Positions 8,769-16,794 of a DNA stretch of 64,000 nt are shown one piece after another. This DNA is from Bacillus sp. OV166. Lineage in GTDB: Bacteria > Bacillota > Bacilli > Bacillales > Cytobacillaceae. The translations under genes were made by a program, and so were the position numbers. Location of the stretch: positions 3,109,001 to 3,173,000 of the forward strand of contig NZ_FXWM01000001.1 of assembly GCF_900177675.1 (NCBI RefSeq), given 5' to 3'. Under the pieces are notes generated by a model that worked only from the letters and a program-made list of their open reading frames with translations, was not told where the DNA came from and ran no database searches. Each line of letters starts with the position of its first letter. The stretch's first letter is position 1.

Positions 8769-9092
8769 TCATAACACAGGCAGTAATGTTGTCCTTATGG
8801 ACATCCATACCACAAACTCGTTCAATTATAACTTTCATTGAAACCATCCTTTCTATGGCTATAAAAATAGGAGGCTGGTGCAAAAACCAGAAAAAGGATT
8901 AATCTACCATGAGTGCTTCCCGTAAGGGAGCGACATTCTGTGATGCACCGTGGTCGTTGGAGTCAGACTAACGGATGGGCTCAATGGGACCATAGTTTAT
9001 CGACCTTCCTCACCCAGCCATAGAAATAGTATTGACGGTTTTAATATGTTTTCATCCTCTGTGGTGCATCGCAATTTTGCGATGCATGGTGA
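8769..9092 (-). mobile_element. Truncated second copy of IS#1 (left end and transposase start)
   Basis: Positions 8769-9092 repeat 6831-7154 with three differences seen by eye. The copy contains the transposase start (about 23 codons to VMT), the putative guide RNA (8966-8978 repeats the ACTAACGG match) and the element end, again followed by CTAACGGG. The break at codon VMT is abrupt: upstream sequence belongs to the GC-rich segment. The rest of this copy was lost. Confidence 0.85.
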
Positions 9093-9141
9093 CTAACGGG
9101 TGCAAGAGTTAAAGAAATAGGATCGCTGTTTTTACTTGGAA
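9093..9141 (+). repeat. Array element, modules A and part of B (copy 9)
   Basis: CTAACGGGTGCAAGAGTTAA, then AGGATCGCTGTTTTTACTTGG. It directly abuts the truncated IS#1; module C is missing. Confidence 0.75.
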
Positions 9142-9167
9142 TACCGCATCAGGTTGTTTTATAAATT

Positions 9168-9203
9168 AGGAGGACGTTCATTATTCAACTATCCTCCTTT
9201 TTA
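9168..9203 (+). terminator. Terminator-like hairpin
   Basis: TAGGAGGA at 9167-9174 pairs with ATCCTCC near 9191-9197, followed by TTTTTA. It points rightward and may end read-through from the array. Confidence 0.45.
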
Positions 9204-9255
9204 TAGTTAAGATTCAACCAATCGCTCTATAAAACAATTGGTGTTTTTGGTTATT

Positions 9256-9990
9256 TTAAAACCTTCGAGCGGTAAAGGTATTCCTGCTTTCAGGACCCCA
9301 ATTTTCTCCCCCAAAACCTGTTCTACCTTCTAGATTAACAAAGCACGGCAGCACCGTATATTTAACACCTGGAGTAGCGTTCAGGTTAAAAGTCATTAAA
9401 AACCTTTTTTTTGAATTTCCAACAGGTGTAATCTTTACCATATTAGGTGTAAGACTATTTGTAGGAAGGAGATTCATATTACCTCCTTCAACAGTTGCAA
9501 TGTCGGACGGTCTATCCAAATTATTTCTAATCCAATAATTACTAACATTTGTTGCAGATTGCATATCGGTCGGTTGGTCATAGGTTATTTCAATTTGATT
9601 AGGAGCTGTTTGTCTTGCAACGGTAAGAACTGGGTGAGGAACCATTTGAGGATTTTGTCTACCAGTAGGCATCATTTGTCCCGAATACATTTGGGAAGGC
9701 ATACCAGAGTAAGGCATCATTTGTCCCGAATACATTTGGGAAGGTATACCAGTGTAAGGCATCATTTGTCCCGAATACATATGAGAAGGTATACCAGTGT
9801 AAGGCATCATTTGTTCCGAATACATTTGGGAAGGCATCCCAGAGTAAGGCATCATTTGTCCCGAATACATTTGGGGAGACATCCCAGAGTAAGGCATCAT
9901 TTGTCCCGAATACATTTGGGACGGCATCCCAGAGTAAGGCATCATTTGTCCCGAATACATTTGGGGAGACATCCCAGAGTAAGGCATCAT
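9256..9990 (-). CDS. Met/Pro/Tyr-rich tandem-repeat protein
   Basis: The 244-residue protein starts with about seven copies of a 15-residue repeat of the form MMPYSGMPSQMYSGQ, encoded by near-identical DNA repeats at about 9660-9990. The non-repetitive C-terminal half (TAPNQIEITYDQPTDMQSAT...) looks like a bacterial Ig-like or adhesin-type beta domain. AAGGAGG lies upstream of ATG 9990. There is no classical signal peptide. The repeats suggest a structural or surface/spore-coat role, but that is inference. Repeat number is likely to vary between strains. Confidence 0.7.
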   Translation of the reverse strand: MMPYSGMSPQMYSGQMMPYSGMPSQMYSGQMMPYSGMSPQMYSGQMMPYSGMPSQMYSEQMMPYTGIPSHMYSGQMMPYTGIPSQMYSGQMMPYSGMPSQMYSGQMMPTGRQNPQMVPHPVLTVARQTAPNQIEITYDQPTDMQSATNVSNYWIRNNLDRPSDIATVEGGNMNLLPTNSLTPNMVKITPVGNSKKRFLMTFNLNATPGVKYTVLPCFVNLEGRTGFGGENWGPESRNTFTARRF

Positions 9991-10106
9991 TTGTTGTTTT
10001 CCTCCTTGAAAAAAATGTAGTCATCTAACCATAATTAATGTATGTACTGGTTTGATTAATGTTAAAATTCTTAAATGAATTCTAACATAAGTAAATCTGC
10101 TATTTT

Positions 10107-10193
10107 TGCTTCAACTAACTGGTGCAAGAGTTGAAGATCAGCTGTCATCATGGCAGCCTTTCTTTTTGTGCTTACGAGGGAGTTTAGTAAGCG
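10107..10193 (+). repeat. Array element, full (copy 10)
   Basis: GCTTCAACTAACTGGTGC, module B AGCTGTCATCATGGCAGC plus T-run, and module C GCTTACGAGGGAGTTTAGTAAGC. Confidence 0.85.
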
Positions 10194-10556
10194 AGGTGTA
10201 TTACTATTGTTCAATAATCGGGCCATTTTATGGTGTAAGAAGGATTTCTGCAGGTTATATCTTTAAGTTTAAAGTTACACCATTAGAAGGTCCTTTAATG
10301 GCATAAGGTAACTAATTTAAGGCAATGCCAGCGCAACTAACACCCCACGCAAAGTGGATGTTAATAACTGGTATTAATTAAACCGTATTTCGGATAAAGT
10401 TCCGTTTTTGTCCATGCTCGCCGCCATCATTATTACGATAATGAAAAAAATTGACGGGAGGATCTCATTACGTTAAATAACCGATAAAAAATACTAGACA
10501 CCTCCATATCTGAATATAAAAAGATAGAAGGTTACTAACTGAGAGGGGATGGACAG
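10194..10556. other. Interval without a supported gene
   Basis: A short open frame runs out of the array element to 10306 (ending KFKVTPLEGPLMA), but it has no start of its own. It may be the end of a lost gene. The rest, with inverted stretch CACTTTGCGTGGGGTGTTAG-like sequence near 10340, shows nothing I can name. GAGAGGGG before ATG 10557 is the binding site of the next gene. Confidence 0.4.
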
Positions 10557-11438
10557 ATGGTAAGCTGCCACATTGCCACAATTGATGGTCTACGTATTTT
10601 TTACCGGGAAGCAGGAAGTCGCAGAAATCCCGCGATTGTGCTGCTCCATGGTTTCCCGAGCTCCTCCCATATGTTCCGTAATTTAATTCCATTTTTGTCC
10701 GACCGTTTTTATGTCATTGCCCCTGATTATCCAGGCTTTGGAAACAGCAGCATGCCTGTTCCCGATGGATTTACCTACACGTTCCATAACATCTCGCTTG
10801 TTATGGAAAAGCTCCTGGATCTGCTTGGTATCAAGCAGTCAGTCTTCTATGTTCATGATTATGGAGGTCCCGTCGGATTCCGCATTGCTGCTCGCCAGCC
10901 GTCAAGGGTGCTTGGATTTGTTATTCAAAATTCCGTTGCTCATGAAGAGGGACTTGGCAAGCCGTTCGATCTATTTAAAGCTTTGTGGAAAGACAGAAAC
11001 CGAAGCACTGAAGCGGCAATGGGAACCTTGCTCACCTTTGATTTCACAAAGAAGCAGTATCTTACCGGTGCTTGCTCCCAGGATCTGATCAGCCCGGACA
11101 GCTATTTGATGGATCAGCTCTTCTTGAACCGCCCGGGTAATGCTCAAATTCAATTGGAACTTGCCTACGACTATCGGAAAAATGTAGAACAATATCCCGT
11201 TTGGCAGCATTATCTGCGCACGAAGCAGCCCCCAGTGACAGTTATCTGGGGGAAAAATGATTTTATTTTCACATTGGATGGTGCTATTGCCTATAGCAAG
11301 GAACTGTACAATGTGGAATCCCACCTTCTTTGCGGCGGGCACTTCCTTCTCGAGGAACAGACTTGGCAGGTATCACAGCTAATTAAAAGCTTCTTTTTAT
11401 CAAGGCTAAGCAAATACGGCCCTTCAACCATAGGTTGA
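10557..11438 (+). CDS. Alpha/beta hydrolase, epoxide hydrolase/dehalogenase-like
   Basis: The 293-residue protein has the oxyanion motif HGFPSSSHMF (about residues 31-40). The nucleophile motif HDYGGPVG places aspartate at the nucleophile elbow, as in epoxide hydrolases and haloalkane dehalogenases. An acid-loop WGKNDFIF and a C-terminal GGHFLLEE supply the other catalytic residues. There is no signal peptide, so it is cytoplasmic. The Asp nucleophile separates it from ordinary esterases. It is a single-gene cassette and the natural substrate is unknown. Confidence 0.85.
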   Translation: MVSCHIATIDGLRIFYREAGSRRNPAIVLLHGFPSSSHMFRNLIPFLSDRFYVIAPDYPGFGNSSMPVPDGFTYTFHNISLVMEKLLDLLGIKQSVFYVHDYGGPVGFRIAARQPSRVLGFVIQNSVAHEEGLGKPFDLFKALWKDRNRSTEAAMGTLLTFDFTKKQYLTGACSQDLISPDSYLMDQLFLNRPGNAQIQLELAYDYRKNVEQYPVWQHYLRTKQPPVTVIWGKNDFIFTLDGAIAYSKELYNVESHLLCGGHFLLEEQTWQVSQLIKSFFLSRLSKYGPSTIG

Positions 11439-11515
11439 AAGATATTGGCCCTGTTACCCTTTTAACCTGCAAACAAGGCTACAATTATAATTTGGAGCTA
11501 TGCTCGGATTTTTAG

Positions 11516-11613
11516 ATTGTGAAGGTTTCTACTTAAACTATAGGGTGCTTTACTTTAACAAGGGTAAAGCCTTTTTTCTTGTTCCACTAACGAAGCAGGT
11601 TAGTGGAAGAAGG
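11516..11613 (+). repeat. Array element, full, long lead-in (copy 11)
   Basis: ATTGTGAAGGTTTCTACTTA lead-in, CTATAGGGTGC, GGGTAAAGCC plus T-run, then CTTGTTCCACTAACG and CAGGTTAGTGGAAGAAGG. Confidence 0.85.
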
Positions 11614-11682
11614 ATTTATGAATATGGGGATAGAATCAATAAGTATAAATCCAATTTAGCTTGTTACTTTAGGGGGAAAATT

Positions 11683-11868
11683 GTGTTAAAAATAAATAAG
11701 AAACTGAGTATCCCGCAAATATTATTTACTGCGTTTTTTGTTGCCACGTTAATTACTGTTTCGGACTCTTTCATAGAATGGGATAAACCAATATATCACG
11801 GTATCTATGCTGGTGTACTTTTTATTGTTGGTGTAGTAATTGCTAAGGTCATCTTTAAGGATAAATAG
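11683..11868 (+). CDS. Small two-span membrane protein (61 aa)
   Basis: It starts at GTG 11683, seven bases after AGGGGG. The longer frame upstream runs through the array element and is not credible. Two hydrophobic segments (ILFTAFFVATLITV and HGIYAGVLFIVGVVIAKVIF) flank a short acidic loop. The function is unknown; such small membrane proteins are common in Bacillus. Confidence 0.65.
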   Translation: MLKINKKLSIPQILFTAFFVATLITVSDSFIEWDKPIYHGIYAGVLFIVGVVIAKVIFKDK

Positions 11869-11933
11869 TCAATTGAAACAAGGGATTGCAGTAGCAATCC
11901 TTTTTTACTAACGAAGCAGTTTAGCACAATAAG
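11869..11933 (+). repeat. Array element, modules B and C (copy 12)
   Basis: GGGATTGCAGTAGCAATCC plus T-run, then CTAACGAAGCAGTTTAG. Module A is eroded to TCAATTGAAAC. Confidence 0.75.
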
Positions 11934-11981
11934 ACATTAACTAAATGTAAACGTAATGGTGAAATTTTTTGAAAATAAATA

Positions 11982-12010
11982 TTGACAAAAAATTTTATTT
12001 ATGGTATAAT
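11982..12010 (+). promoter_or_regulatory. SigA-type promoter of the MBL-fold gene
   Basis: TTGACA at 11982-11987 and TATAAT at 12005-12010 are separated by 17 bases. It lies between the array element and the gene, showing that this cassette carries its own promoter. Confidence 0.8.
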
Positions 12011-12106
12011 AATAAATTTGTATATTGAAAATATCCTCCATGGATGGTAAATTAATCCTAAGTAATTTTTTAGAAAAAACTTACTTATAATTTGGGAGGA
12101 GATTAA

Positions 12107-12820
12107 ATGAGAATCGATAAAGGATTGGCAATGTTAGAATTAAAAATTCAAGGTTTCGGATTAAACCCAACATTGATATGGGATGATGAAATGGCTGTTT
12201 TAGTTGATACTGGTATGCCTGGACAATTGGAACAAATACGTCTTGCTATGAGTGAAGTCGGAGTCTCCTTTGATAAATTGAAAGCCGTAATTATAACTCA
12301 TCAGGATTTAGACCACATAGGTTCCCTCCCAGAAATACTAAACCAATCCAATAACCATATAGAAGTGTATGCAAATATTTTCGACAAACCATATATTGAA
12401 GGAACGTTACCTCTTATTAAAACAGACCCGAATCGAATGAGTAAAGAACAATGGTCATCATTACCAGAACAAATGCAATTTTTATATAAGAATCCTCCGA
12501 AATCAAAGGTAGATAAAACATTAGAAGACGGTGAAGAAATTTCATATTGTGGTGGTATTCAAATTATTTTTACACCAGGGCACACTCCAGGTCATATTAG
12601 TCTCTATTTAAAGCAAAGCAAAACTCTTGTCGCAGGTGATGCTATGGTAGTAGTAGATGGTGTTTTACGGAGACCCATACCACAAACGACATTGGATTTG
12701 AAAACTGCAATTGACTCTCTTGAGAAATTTTTAGACCTTGATATTGAAAAAGTGATCTGTTACCACGGGGGGTTATGTAATATTAAGGATAAAAAACAAA
12801 TTGGAGACTTATTGAGCTAA
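12107..12820 (+). CDS. Metallo-beta-lactamase-fold hydrolase
   Basis: The 237-residue protein contains the zinc-binding signature THQDLDHIG (HxxxDH) at about 63-71. GHTPGHISLYL (about 156), the metal-bridging aspartate in VAGDAMVV and a late histidine in CYHGG complete the set of metal ligands. It lacks a signal peptide, so it is probably a cytoplasmic hydrolase of the glyoxalase II or lactonase type. A strong promoter and GGGAGGAG precede the gene. The last codons and stop (DLLS) come from the start of the next array element. Confidence 0.88.
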   Translation: MRIDKGLAMLELKIQGFGLNPTLIWDDEMAVLVDTGMPGQLEQIRLAMSEVGVSFDKLKAVIITHQDLDHIGSLPEILNQSNNHIEVYANIFDKPYIEGTLPLIKTDPNRMSKEQWSSLPEQMQFLYKNPPKSKVDKTLEDGEEISYCGGIQIIFTPGHTPGHISLYLKQSKTLVAGDAMVVVDGVLRRPIPQTTLDLKTAIDSLEKFLDLDIEKVICYHGGLCNIKDKKQIGDLLS

Positions 12821-12870
12821 CGGGTGCTTGAGTTGAATAAAGGGTTGTAACGGCAGCCGTCTTTTTTTAG
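12807..12870 (+). repeat. Array element, modules A and B (copy 13)
   Basis: CTTATTGAGCTAACGGGTGC overlaps the upstream stop codon. Module B is GGTTGTAACGGCAGCC plus T-run. There is no module C before the leftward gene. Confidence 0.8.
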
Positions 12871-12915
12871 ATAGGCTCTGTTAAATAATATGTTGATTTT
12901 TTACAGACAAAGAAA

Positions 12916-12942
12916 AAACGCTTGAACCAAGCGTTTTTTTAT
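12916..12942. terminator. Bidirectional terminator
   Basis: AAACGCTTGAACCAAGCGTTT flanked by A-run and T-run, at the 3' end of the leftward TPR gene. Confidence 0.85.
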
Positions 12943-12944
12943 TA

Positions 12945-13859
12945 TTATTCTTGATATTCAGGATGGTTATGACGTTTACATCCAAAAAGATAACAAGCCG
13001 TCTCTATCGATGTTTCAAATTCCATTTTGGGAAAATAACCTTCTGAAATTCGAGCATATATTTGTCCATACTCTTTCTTTTCAGCAATCAATTCTTTAAT
13101 GCGTTCTTGCTTATCACTTTCGGTCCAATCCTCATCGCATTCTTCTTCATGCATATCTTTGATTTCTTCAATTTTTTCATTTATTGTTTCATTAAGCAAT
13201 TCTTGAGCACGAGTTGGATTATTTAGATTTATCAACGAGTAAACATATCGACTAATCCAATTGGGATTTTTTGCATAAACGTCCCAACCCTTTTCAAACC
13301 ATAGTACAGCCTCTTCGTGACGGTTCAACTCAACATATAAGTCAGCTACATCAACCTCACCGACAAATTCATCATCCTTTTCGGAGAATGTATCGAGTTT
13401 AAGTTTAGCCTCATTTATATTTCCTAATTCAATTAAACACTTTATATGGCTATACACTGCCCAATCGGAAGGTTCCGAACCAAGTAGAAAAAAGTTTGAT
13501 GCATCTTTTATTTGTCCTAGATGATAATGAGCAACACCTAAATTATTATAAGCGATTCTAGTAGGATGGATAGCAATAGATTTCTCCAATATATCTTTGG
13601 CTTTTTCCCACTTTTCTAACCTCAAATAAACCTCAGCTAATAGATTGTATGGAAAATGGGATGTTGGATTCATATTAATCGCTTCTTCCAACAAACCAAC
13701 GGCTTTCGAATCATCATATTCTTCATAGCAATAGATCCACGAAAGATTAGTCAATGATTGAATGTCCCTGGATATTTTTACGGCTTCTTGGAACATTTTT
13801 AATGATTCTTCATAATTATTCTCTTCAAGTAATTCAATCGCATTTTGATTGATATTCAA
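12945..13859 (-). CDS. TPR-repeat protein
   Basis: The 304-residue protein has at least five tetratricopeptide repeats: NNYEESLKMFQEAVKI, EYDDSKAVGLLEEAINMNP, EKWEKAKDILEKSIAIHP, YHLGQIKDASNFFLLG and RHEEAVLWFEKGWDVY. A charged helical tail holds a cysteine-containing end (ACYLFGCKRH). TPR proteins act as protein-binding scaffolds; the partner is not evident. The start is TTG 13859 with GGAAGG upstream on the minus strand. It is a leftward cassette gene with its own terminator. Confidence 0.8.
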   Translation of the reverse strand: MNINQNAIELLEENNYEESLKMFQEAVKISRDIQSLTNLSWIYCYEEYDDSKAVGLLEEAINMNPTSHFPYNLLAEVYLRLEKWEKAKDILEKSIAIHPTRIAYNNLGVAHYHLGQIKDASNFFLLGSEPSDWAVYSHIKCLIELGNINEAKLKLDTFSEKDDEFVGEVDVADLYVELNRHEEAVLWFEKGWDVYAKNPNWISRYVYSLINLNNPTRAQELLNETINEKIEEIKDMHEEECDEDWTESDKQERIKELIAEKKEYGQIYARISEGYFPKMEFETSIETACYLFGCKRHNHPEYQE

Positions 13860-14033
13860 AAAAAATCGCCTTCCTATCCTACTTAGTCGGTTAATCTAAT
13901 TTTAGCATTTAATTCTATGCAGTATGAAATTTTGATTTACGAATGCTTTCGTATGTTTCTTCAACAGGAAATTGAAATTTTCCCTAGTAATTTCGGTTAC
14001 AAATACGTTCAACACTAAAGAAAAACAATATAT

Positions 14034-14068
14034 CTTATTGAAGTAACGGAGCAGGTTAGTTGAAGAGA
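14034..14068 (+). repeat. Array element, module C only (copy 14)
   Basis: CTTATTGAAGTAACG, then GAGCAGGTTAGTTGAAGAG. The preceding GTTCAACACTAAAG may be a ruined module A. Confidence 0.75.
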
Positions 14069-14071
14069 GAA

Positions 14072-14116
14072 ATGATCACTTTATGTCGCATTTGACAAAA
14101 ATTATGCAATAAAAAA
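14072..14116. repeat. Secondary conserved motif, copy 1 of 3
   Basis: CTTTATGTCGCATTTGACAA, then AATTATGCAATAAAAAA. Related copies lie at 53332-53370 and 61510-61554, always just after module C and before the terminator of a leftward gene. Confidence 0.7.
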
Positions 14117-14137
14117 GCTAGGAATCATATACCTAGC
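14117..14137 (-). terminator. Terminator of the leftward membrane protein gene
   Basis: GCTAGGAATCATATACCTAG with matching arms, and an A-run (T-run on the minus strand) at its left. Confidence 0.75.
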
Positions 14138-14160
14138 GGTTAAGCAGCTTATATATTTTT

Positions 14161-14658
14161 TCATTTTATTAATTCATTAAATTTATTTTTCCTACTTATG
14201 AAATATGCAAGTATATAGATAAAAAATTGTATAACAAAGGAATATAAGTAGTTCCACTTGACCGGGTCATAAATTCCAATCCAATCAACAATCGGAAGAG
14301 CAATCAATGAAAAGATAGCAAACAAAAGTGCTTTTATAAATAGATTGGTTTTCGGTTTAGTTTGTATTAGAAACATTACAGTTATAGGTAAAATAAAAAT
14401 GCTAAAAGGAATGTAAGTGGAAAATGCTGGGTGCACATCGTAATCGTACTTCCATAAACCAAAAAAAGTTCCAATATAGTCTAAATGTGCTGAAATAATA
14501 GCTACTATTAAACCTGCATATTGTAAACGATCGCTGCTTTCTTTATTTCTAAATTTAATCCAAAGGGCTAGAGGGATAACAATTAGTAATACACCTATCC
14601 ACCAACGCCAAGTAAATAATGAATGTGTATACCAAGCATCTAAAACTTGGTTATGCAA
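14161..14658 (-). CDS. CBO0543 family integral membrane protein
   Basis: The protein has about 165 residues and five predicted membrane helices. The central signature FFGLWKYDYDVHPAFSTYIPFS, shortened here to GLWKYDYDVHPAF and YIPFS, is typical of the CBO0543 family. The N-terminus (TTG 14658) is uncertain because no good ribosome binding site is seen. The function of the family is unknown. It is one of several leftward membrane-protein cassettes in the window. Confidence 0.75.
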   Translation of the reverse strand: MHNQVLDAWYTHSLFTWRWWIGVLLIVIPLALWIKFRNKESSDRLQYAGLIVAIISAHLDYIGTFFGLWKYDYDVHPAFSTYIPFSIFILPITVMFLIQTKPKTNLFIKALLFAIFSLIALPIVDWIGIYDPVKWNYLYSFVIQFFIYILAYFISRKNKFNELIK

Positions 14659-14862
14659 TCTTAAAGACTTAATGTAAAACTTGCTAAAAACCGTTGTAAA
14701 TAAATATATTGATATAACCTCTTTATATTATTTGATTTTCATCACATAAGGACTTTCTTTTTTTAATGATGATGACTTAAGTATTAACAAATATCTATTA
14801 TTTATGTTCTTAAAAACAGTTGTTGCACAATACGAACAAAATGTACAGTAAATGAGAAGTGG
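14659..14862. other. Interval without a supported gene
   Basis: AT-rich sequence upstream of the leftward membrane protein. It probably holds that gene's promoter, but no clear -35/-10 pair was picked out. Confidence 0.4.
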
Positions 14863-14955
14863 CTTGTTAAACTATCGGGTGCAAGAGTTGAAGATCAGTG
14901 ACTGCTTCGGCAGCTTTTTTTGCTTGTTCCACTAACGGAGCAGGTTACTTTAAGA
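14863..14955 (+). repeat. Array element, full (copy 15)
   Basis: CTTGTTAAACTATCGGGTGC, module B GTGACTGCTTCGGCAGC plus T-run, and CTTGTTCCACTAACGGAG then CAGGTTACTTTAAG. Confidence 0.85.
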
Positions 14956-15081
14956 ATGATTAAAGTGCAAAATAAGAAATAAGAGTTAAAATAACTATAC
15001 AAATAGCACCTTTTTAGCATTGTATTTAACATTATAATTAGCAGAATCACTTTGTTCCGGTAGTAGACTGGGTTGCTCTCA

Positions 15082-15237
15082 GCCTTCACTTCCACCTTCG
15101 GTGGAGCATCATCTGCCGCGGGTGCAAAAGCAGCAGATGAAAAATTCCAAAATTATCAGAAAGAGCAACAGCATTTGCTGCCATCACCGGAAGAGGAACG
15201 CCGGAAAAAATTCGACGTTATTTTTGGAAATATGTAA
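15082..15237 (+). pseudogene. 3' fragment of an unidentified gene (about 51 codons)
   Basis: An open frame reads AFTSTFGGASSAAGAKAADE near its start and ends RRKKFDVIFGNM, with codon use and charge pattern of a real C-terminus. Only a TTG nine bases upstream could start it, without a ribosome binding site. It looks like the tail of a gene whose front was lost when the flanking array element joined here. Confidence 0.45.
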
Positions 15238-15319
15238 CTCGTTTAATTGATAGAACATTTCCCTATACTAAGAGTAGCCGTTTGAGAGTAAGAATAATTG
15301 CTTTATATAGGGTGATGAA

Positions 15320-15829
15320 ATGGAAGCGAAAAAAATTAAAGATACGCGTGTTATTCATACCGATCAGGTGTTGATTAATGATTTGAATAATTATCATACA
15401 TTATTTGGCGGAGTTCTAATGAAGAAGATGGATGCATGCGCGACACTTTCGGCTCGCAAGCATTCGCGAGTAAAACAATGTGTTACGGCATCGACAGATT
15501 CGGTTAATTTCCTCCATCCCATTACGCAAAGTGATGCAGTCAGTATCGAATCGATTGTTTGCTATACAGGTAGAAGATCGATGGAGATTTTCTGTAAAGT
15601 GGTTGCTGAAGATCTTGAAACCGGGGAACGAAGAATTGCCGCTACTGCATTCTTTACTTTCGTCCCTCTAGATGAAAATAAAAGACCGTTGGAAGTCCCT
15701 GGAGTCATTCCAGAAACAGAGGAAGAAAAATTTCTTTACGAAACCGGAAAAGAACGCGAAAAAATTCGCATGATCAAAAGGGAGCAAAATAAAAAACTCG
15801 TATCCAGACTTACATCGGACAAACCATAG
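15320..15829 (+). CDS. Acyl-CoA thioesterase, hotdog fold (YkhA-like)
   Basis: The 169-residue protein has the hotdog thioesterase pattern. VLINDLNNYHTLFGGVLM carries the conserved Asn/His-type active region near residues 18-35, followed by ACATLSARKHS, ASTDSVNFLHPI and the C-terminal RIAATAFFTFVPLDE. This matches bacterial acyl-CoA hydrolases such as YkhA/YciA, which cleave acyl-CoA to free acid and CoA. GGGTGATG gives a modest ribosome binding site. The next gene begins 17 bases downstream, so the two form an operon. Confidence 0.88.
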   Translation: MEAKKIKDTRVIHTDQVLINDLNNYHTLFGGVLMKKMDACATLSARKHSRVKQCVTASTDSVNFLHPITQSDAVSIESIVCYTGRRSMEIFCKVVAEDLETGERRIAATAFFTFVPLDENKRPLEVPGVIPETEEEKFLYETGKEREKIRMIKREQNKKLVSRLTSDKP

Positions 15830-15846
15830 GATTAGGGGTTGATGAT

Positions 15847-16218
15847 ATGTTGGTATCAGCAAATTATAACGAATTGAAAGATGCAAAAATTGCCATTGTA
15901 AACTTAAGTGCAACAAAACCATCTATTTATGATAAGTTGTTAAATATCATTGAACTAACCCGTCAACTAAATTATGGGTATGAATACATGGGATCGTTAC
16001 TCATGGATGAAGACTCAAGCCAATTTAAACCGATAGCCAAAGATGATTATGTATTGTCCGTCTATCATCGGGAAATCGAAAAATTAAAAAAAGACCCAAA
16101 ATTCTTTGAACTAAAACAGTTGCTAAAAGAGTATCGACAAGTGAGTTATGCTAATATCAGCAAGTTGGTATTGGGAAAAAATCCAAGAGAATTAGTCGGT
16201 CCAACTGTGATTCATTAA
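15847..16218 (+). CDS. Hypothetical protein cotranscribed with the thioesterase
   Basis: The 123-residue protein is not recognised. It is predicted alpha/beta, with the stretch YDKLLNIIELTRQLNYGYEY and a helical, lysine-rich middle (REIEKLKKDPKFFELKQLLKE). There is no signal peptide or membrane span. It follows the thioesterase gene by 17 bases and shares its terminator, so a related role is possible. Confidence 0.65.
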   Translation: MLVSANYNELKDAKIAIVNLSATKPSIYDKLLNIIELTRQLNYGYEYMGSLLMDEDSSQFKPIAKDDYVLSVYHREIEKLKKDPKFFELKQLLKEYRQVSYANISKLVLGKNPRELVGPTVIH

Positions 16219-16224
16219 ACAAAA

Positions 16225-16262
16225 CGAGGCTGGGAAGGAAAAAATTTCCTTTCCAGCCTGTT
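16225..16262 (+). terminator. Terminator of the thioesterase operon
   Basis: AGGCTGGGAAGGAAA pairs with TTTCCTTTCCAGCCT, followed by GTTCTGTTT. Confidence 0.8.
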
Positions 16263-16389
16263 CTGTTTATAGAAAAAGAATAATTATCTCCTATGAAAAC
16301 CTACTTCAATTTAGTTAGGAAGAAGAGGATAATTCCTGGGAAGATGCTTTAACCAGGAATATTGTCTTTTCCTATACATTAAAATGTAG

Positions 16390-16485
16390 ATTGTGAAGGA
16401 TTGTACTTAAAGTAAAGGGTGCGATTGTTCAATAATGGCAGTCGCTTTCCTTGTTCCGCTAACGGGGCAGGTTAATTGAAGAGAG
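16390..16485 (+). repeat. Array element, full, long lead-in (copy 16)
   Basis: ATTGTGAAGGATTGTACTTA lead-in, GTAAAGGGTGCGATTG, and CTTGTTCCGCTAACGGGG then CAGGTTAATTGAAG. The stretch 16263-16389 has no gene. Confidence 0.85.
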
Positions 16486-16572
16486 AACCATTGTTTCTCC
16501 CAAAAATTGAGTTACCTTTAATATTCGCACTTAATGTTATAATGTAATCAAATAGTTAATGGAGTGGGGAAA

Positions 16573-16749
16573 TTGAAAATTCCTTTGTATTTTAATTTAG
16601 CAGCTATAATCCTCATTGTTTTCGGTATCTGTGTCATAGAGATAACATACATTCGTGTACTTTTTTGTATAGGCTTAATAATACAGTTTGTGTCTTTGAT
16701 AATAGATTGTATTGATAAGTTTTCAAAAAGAAAGAATAAATTTCTTTAA
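16573..16749 (+). CDS. Small two-span membrane protein (58 aa)
   Basis: Start TTG 16573 follows GGAGTGGGG; GTG 16564 in the same frame would overlap that site. Two membrane helices (YFNLAAIILIVFGICVI and VLFCIGLIIQFVSLIIDCI) precede a basic tail. TATAAT at 16538-16543 is a likely -10 box. The function is unknown. It is a single-gene cassette. Confidence 0.65.
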   Translation: MKIPLYFNLAAIILIVFGICVIEITYIRVLFCIGLIIQFVSLIIDCIDKFSKRKNKFL

Positions 16750-16770
16750 ATTGTGATGACGAGGGACAAG

Positions 16771-16794
16771 TTTGTGAAGAAATGTACTTAAACT
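16771..16794 (+). repeat. Array element lead-in interrupted by IS#2 (copy 17, left part)
   Basis: TTTGTGAAGAAATGTACTTA, then AACT. Joining it to 18621 restores a normal element reading ...CTTAAACTAACGGGTAGC. Confidence 0.85.

Noticed and set aside
10106-10306. Frame overlapping array copy 10
   Set aside because: Most of it is translated repeat; the remaining 30 residues have no start and no recognisable family.
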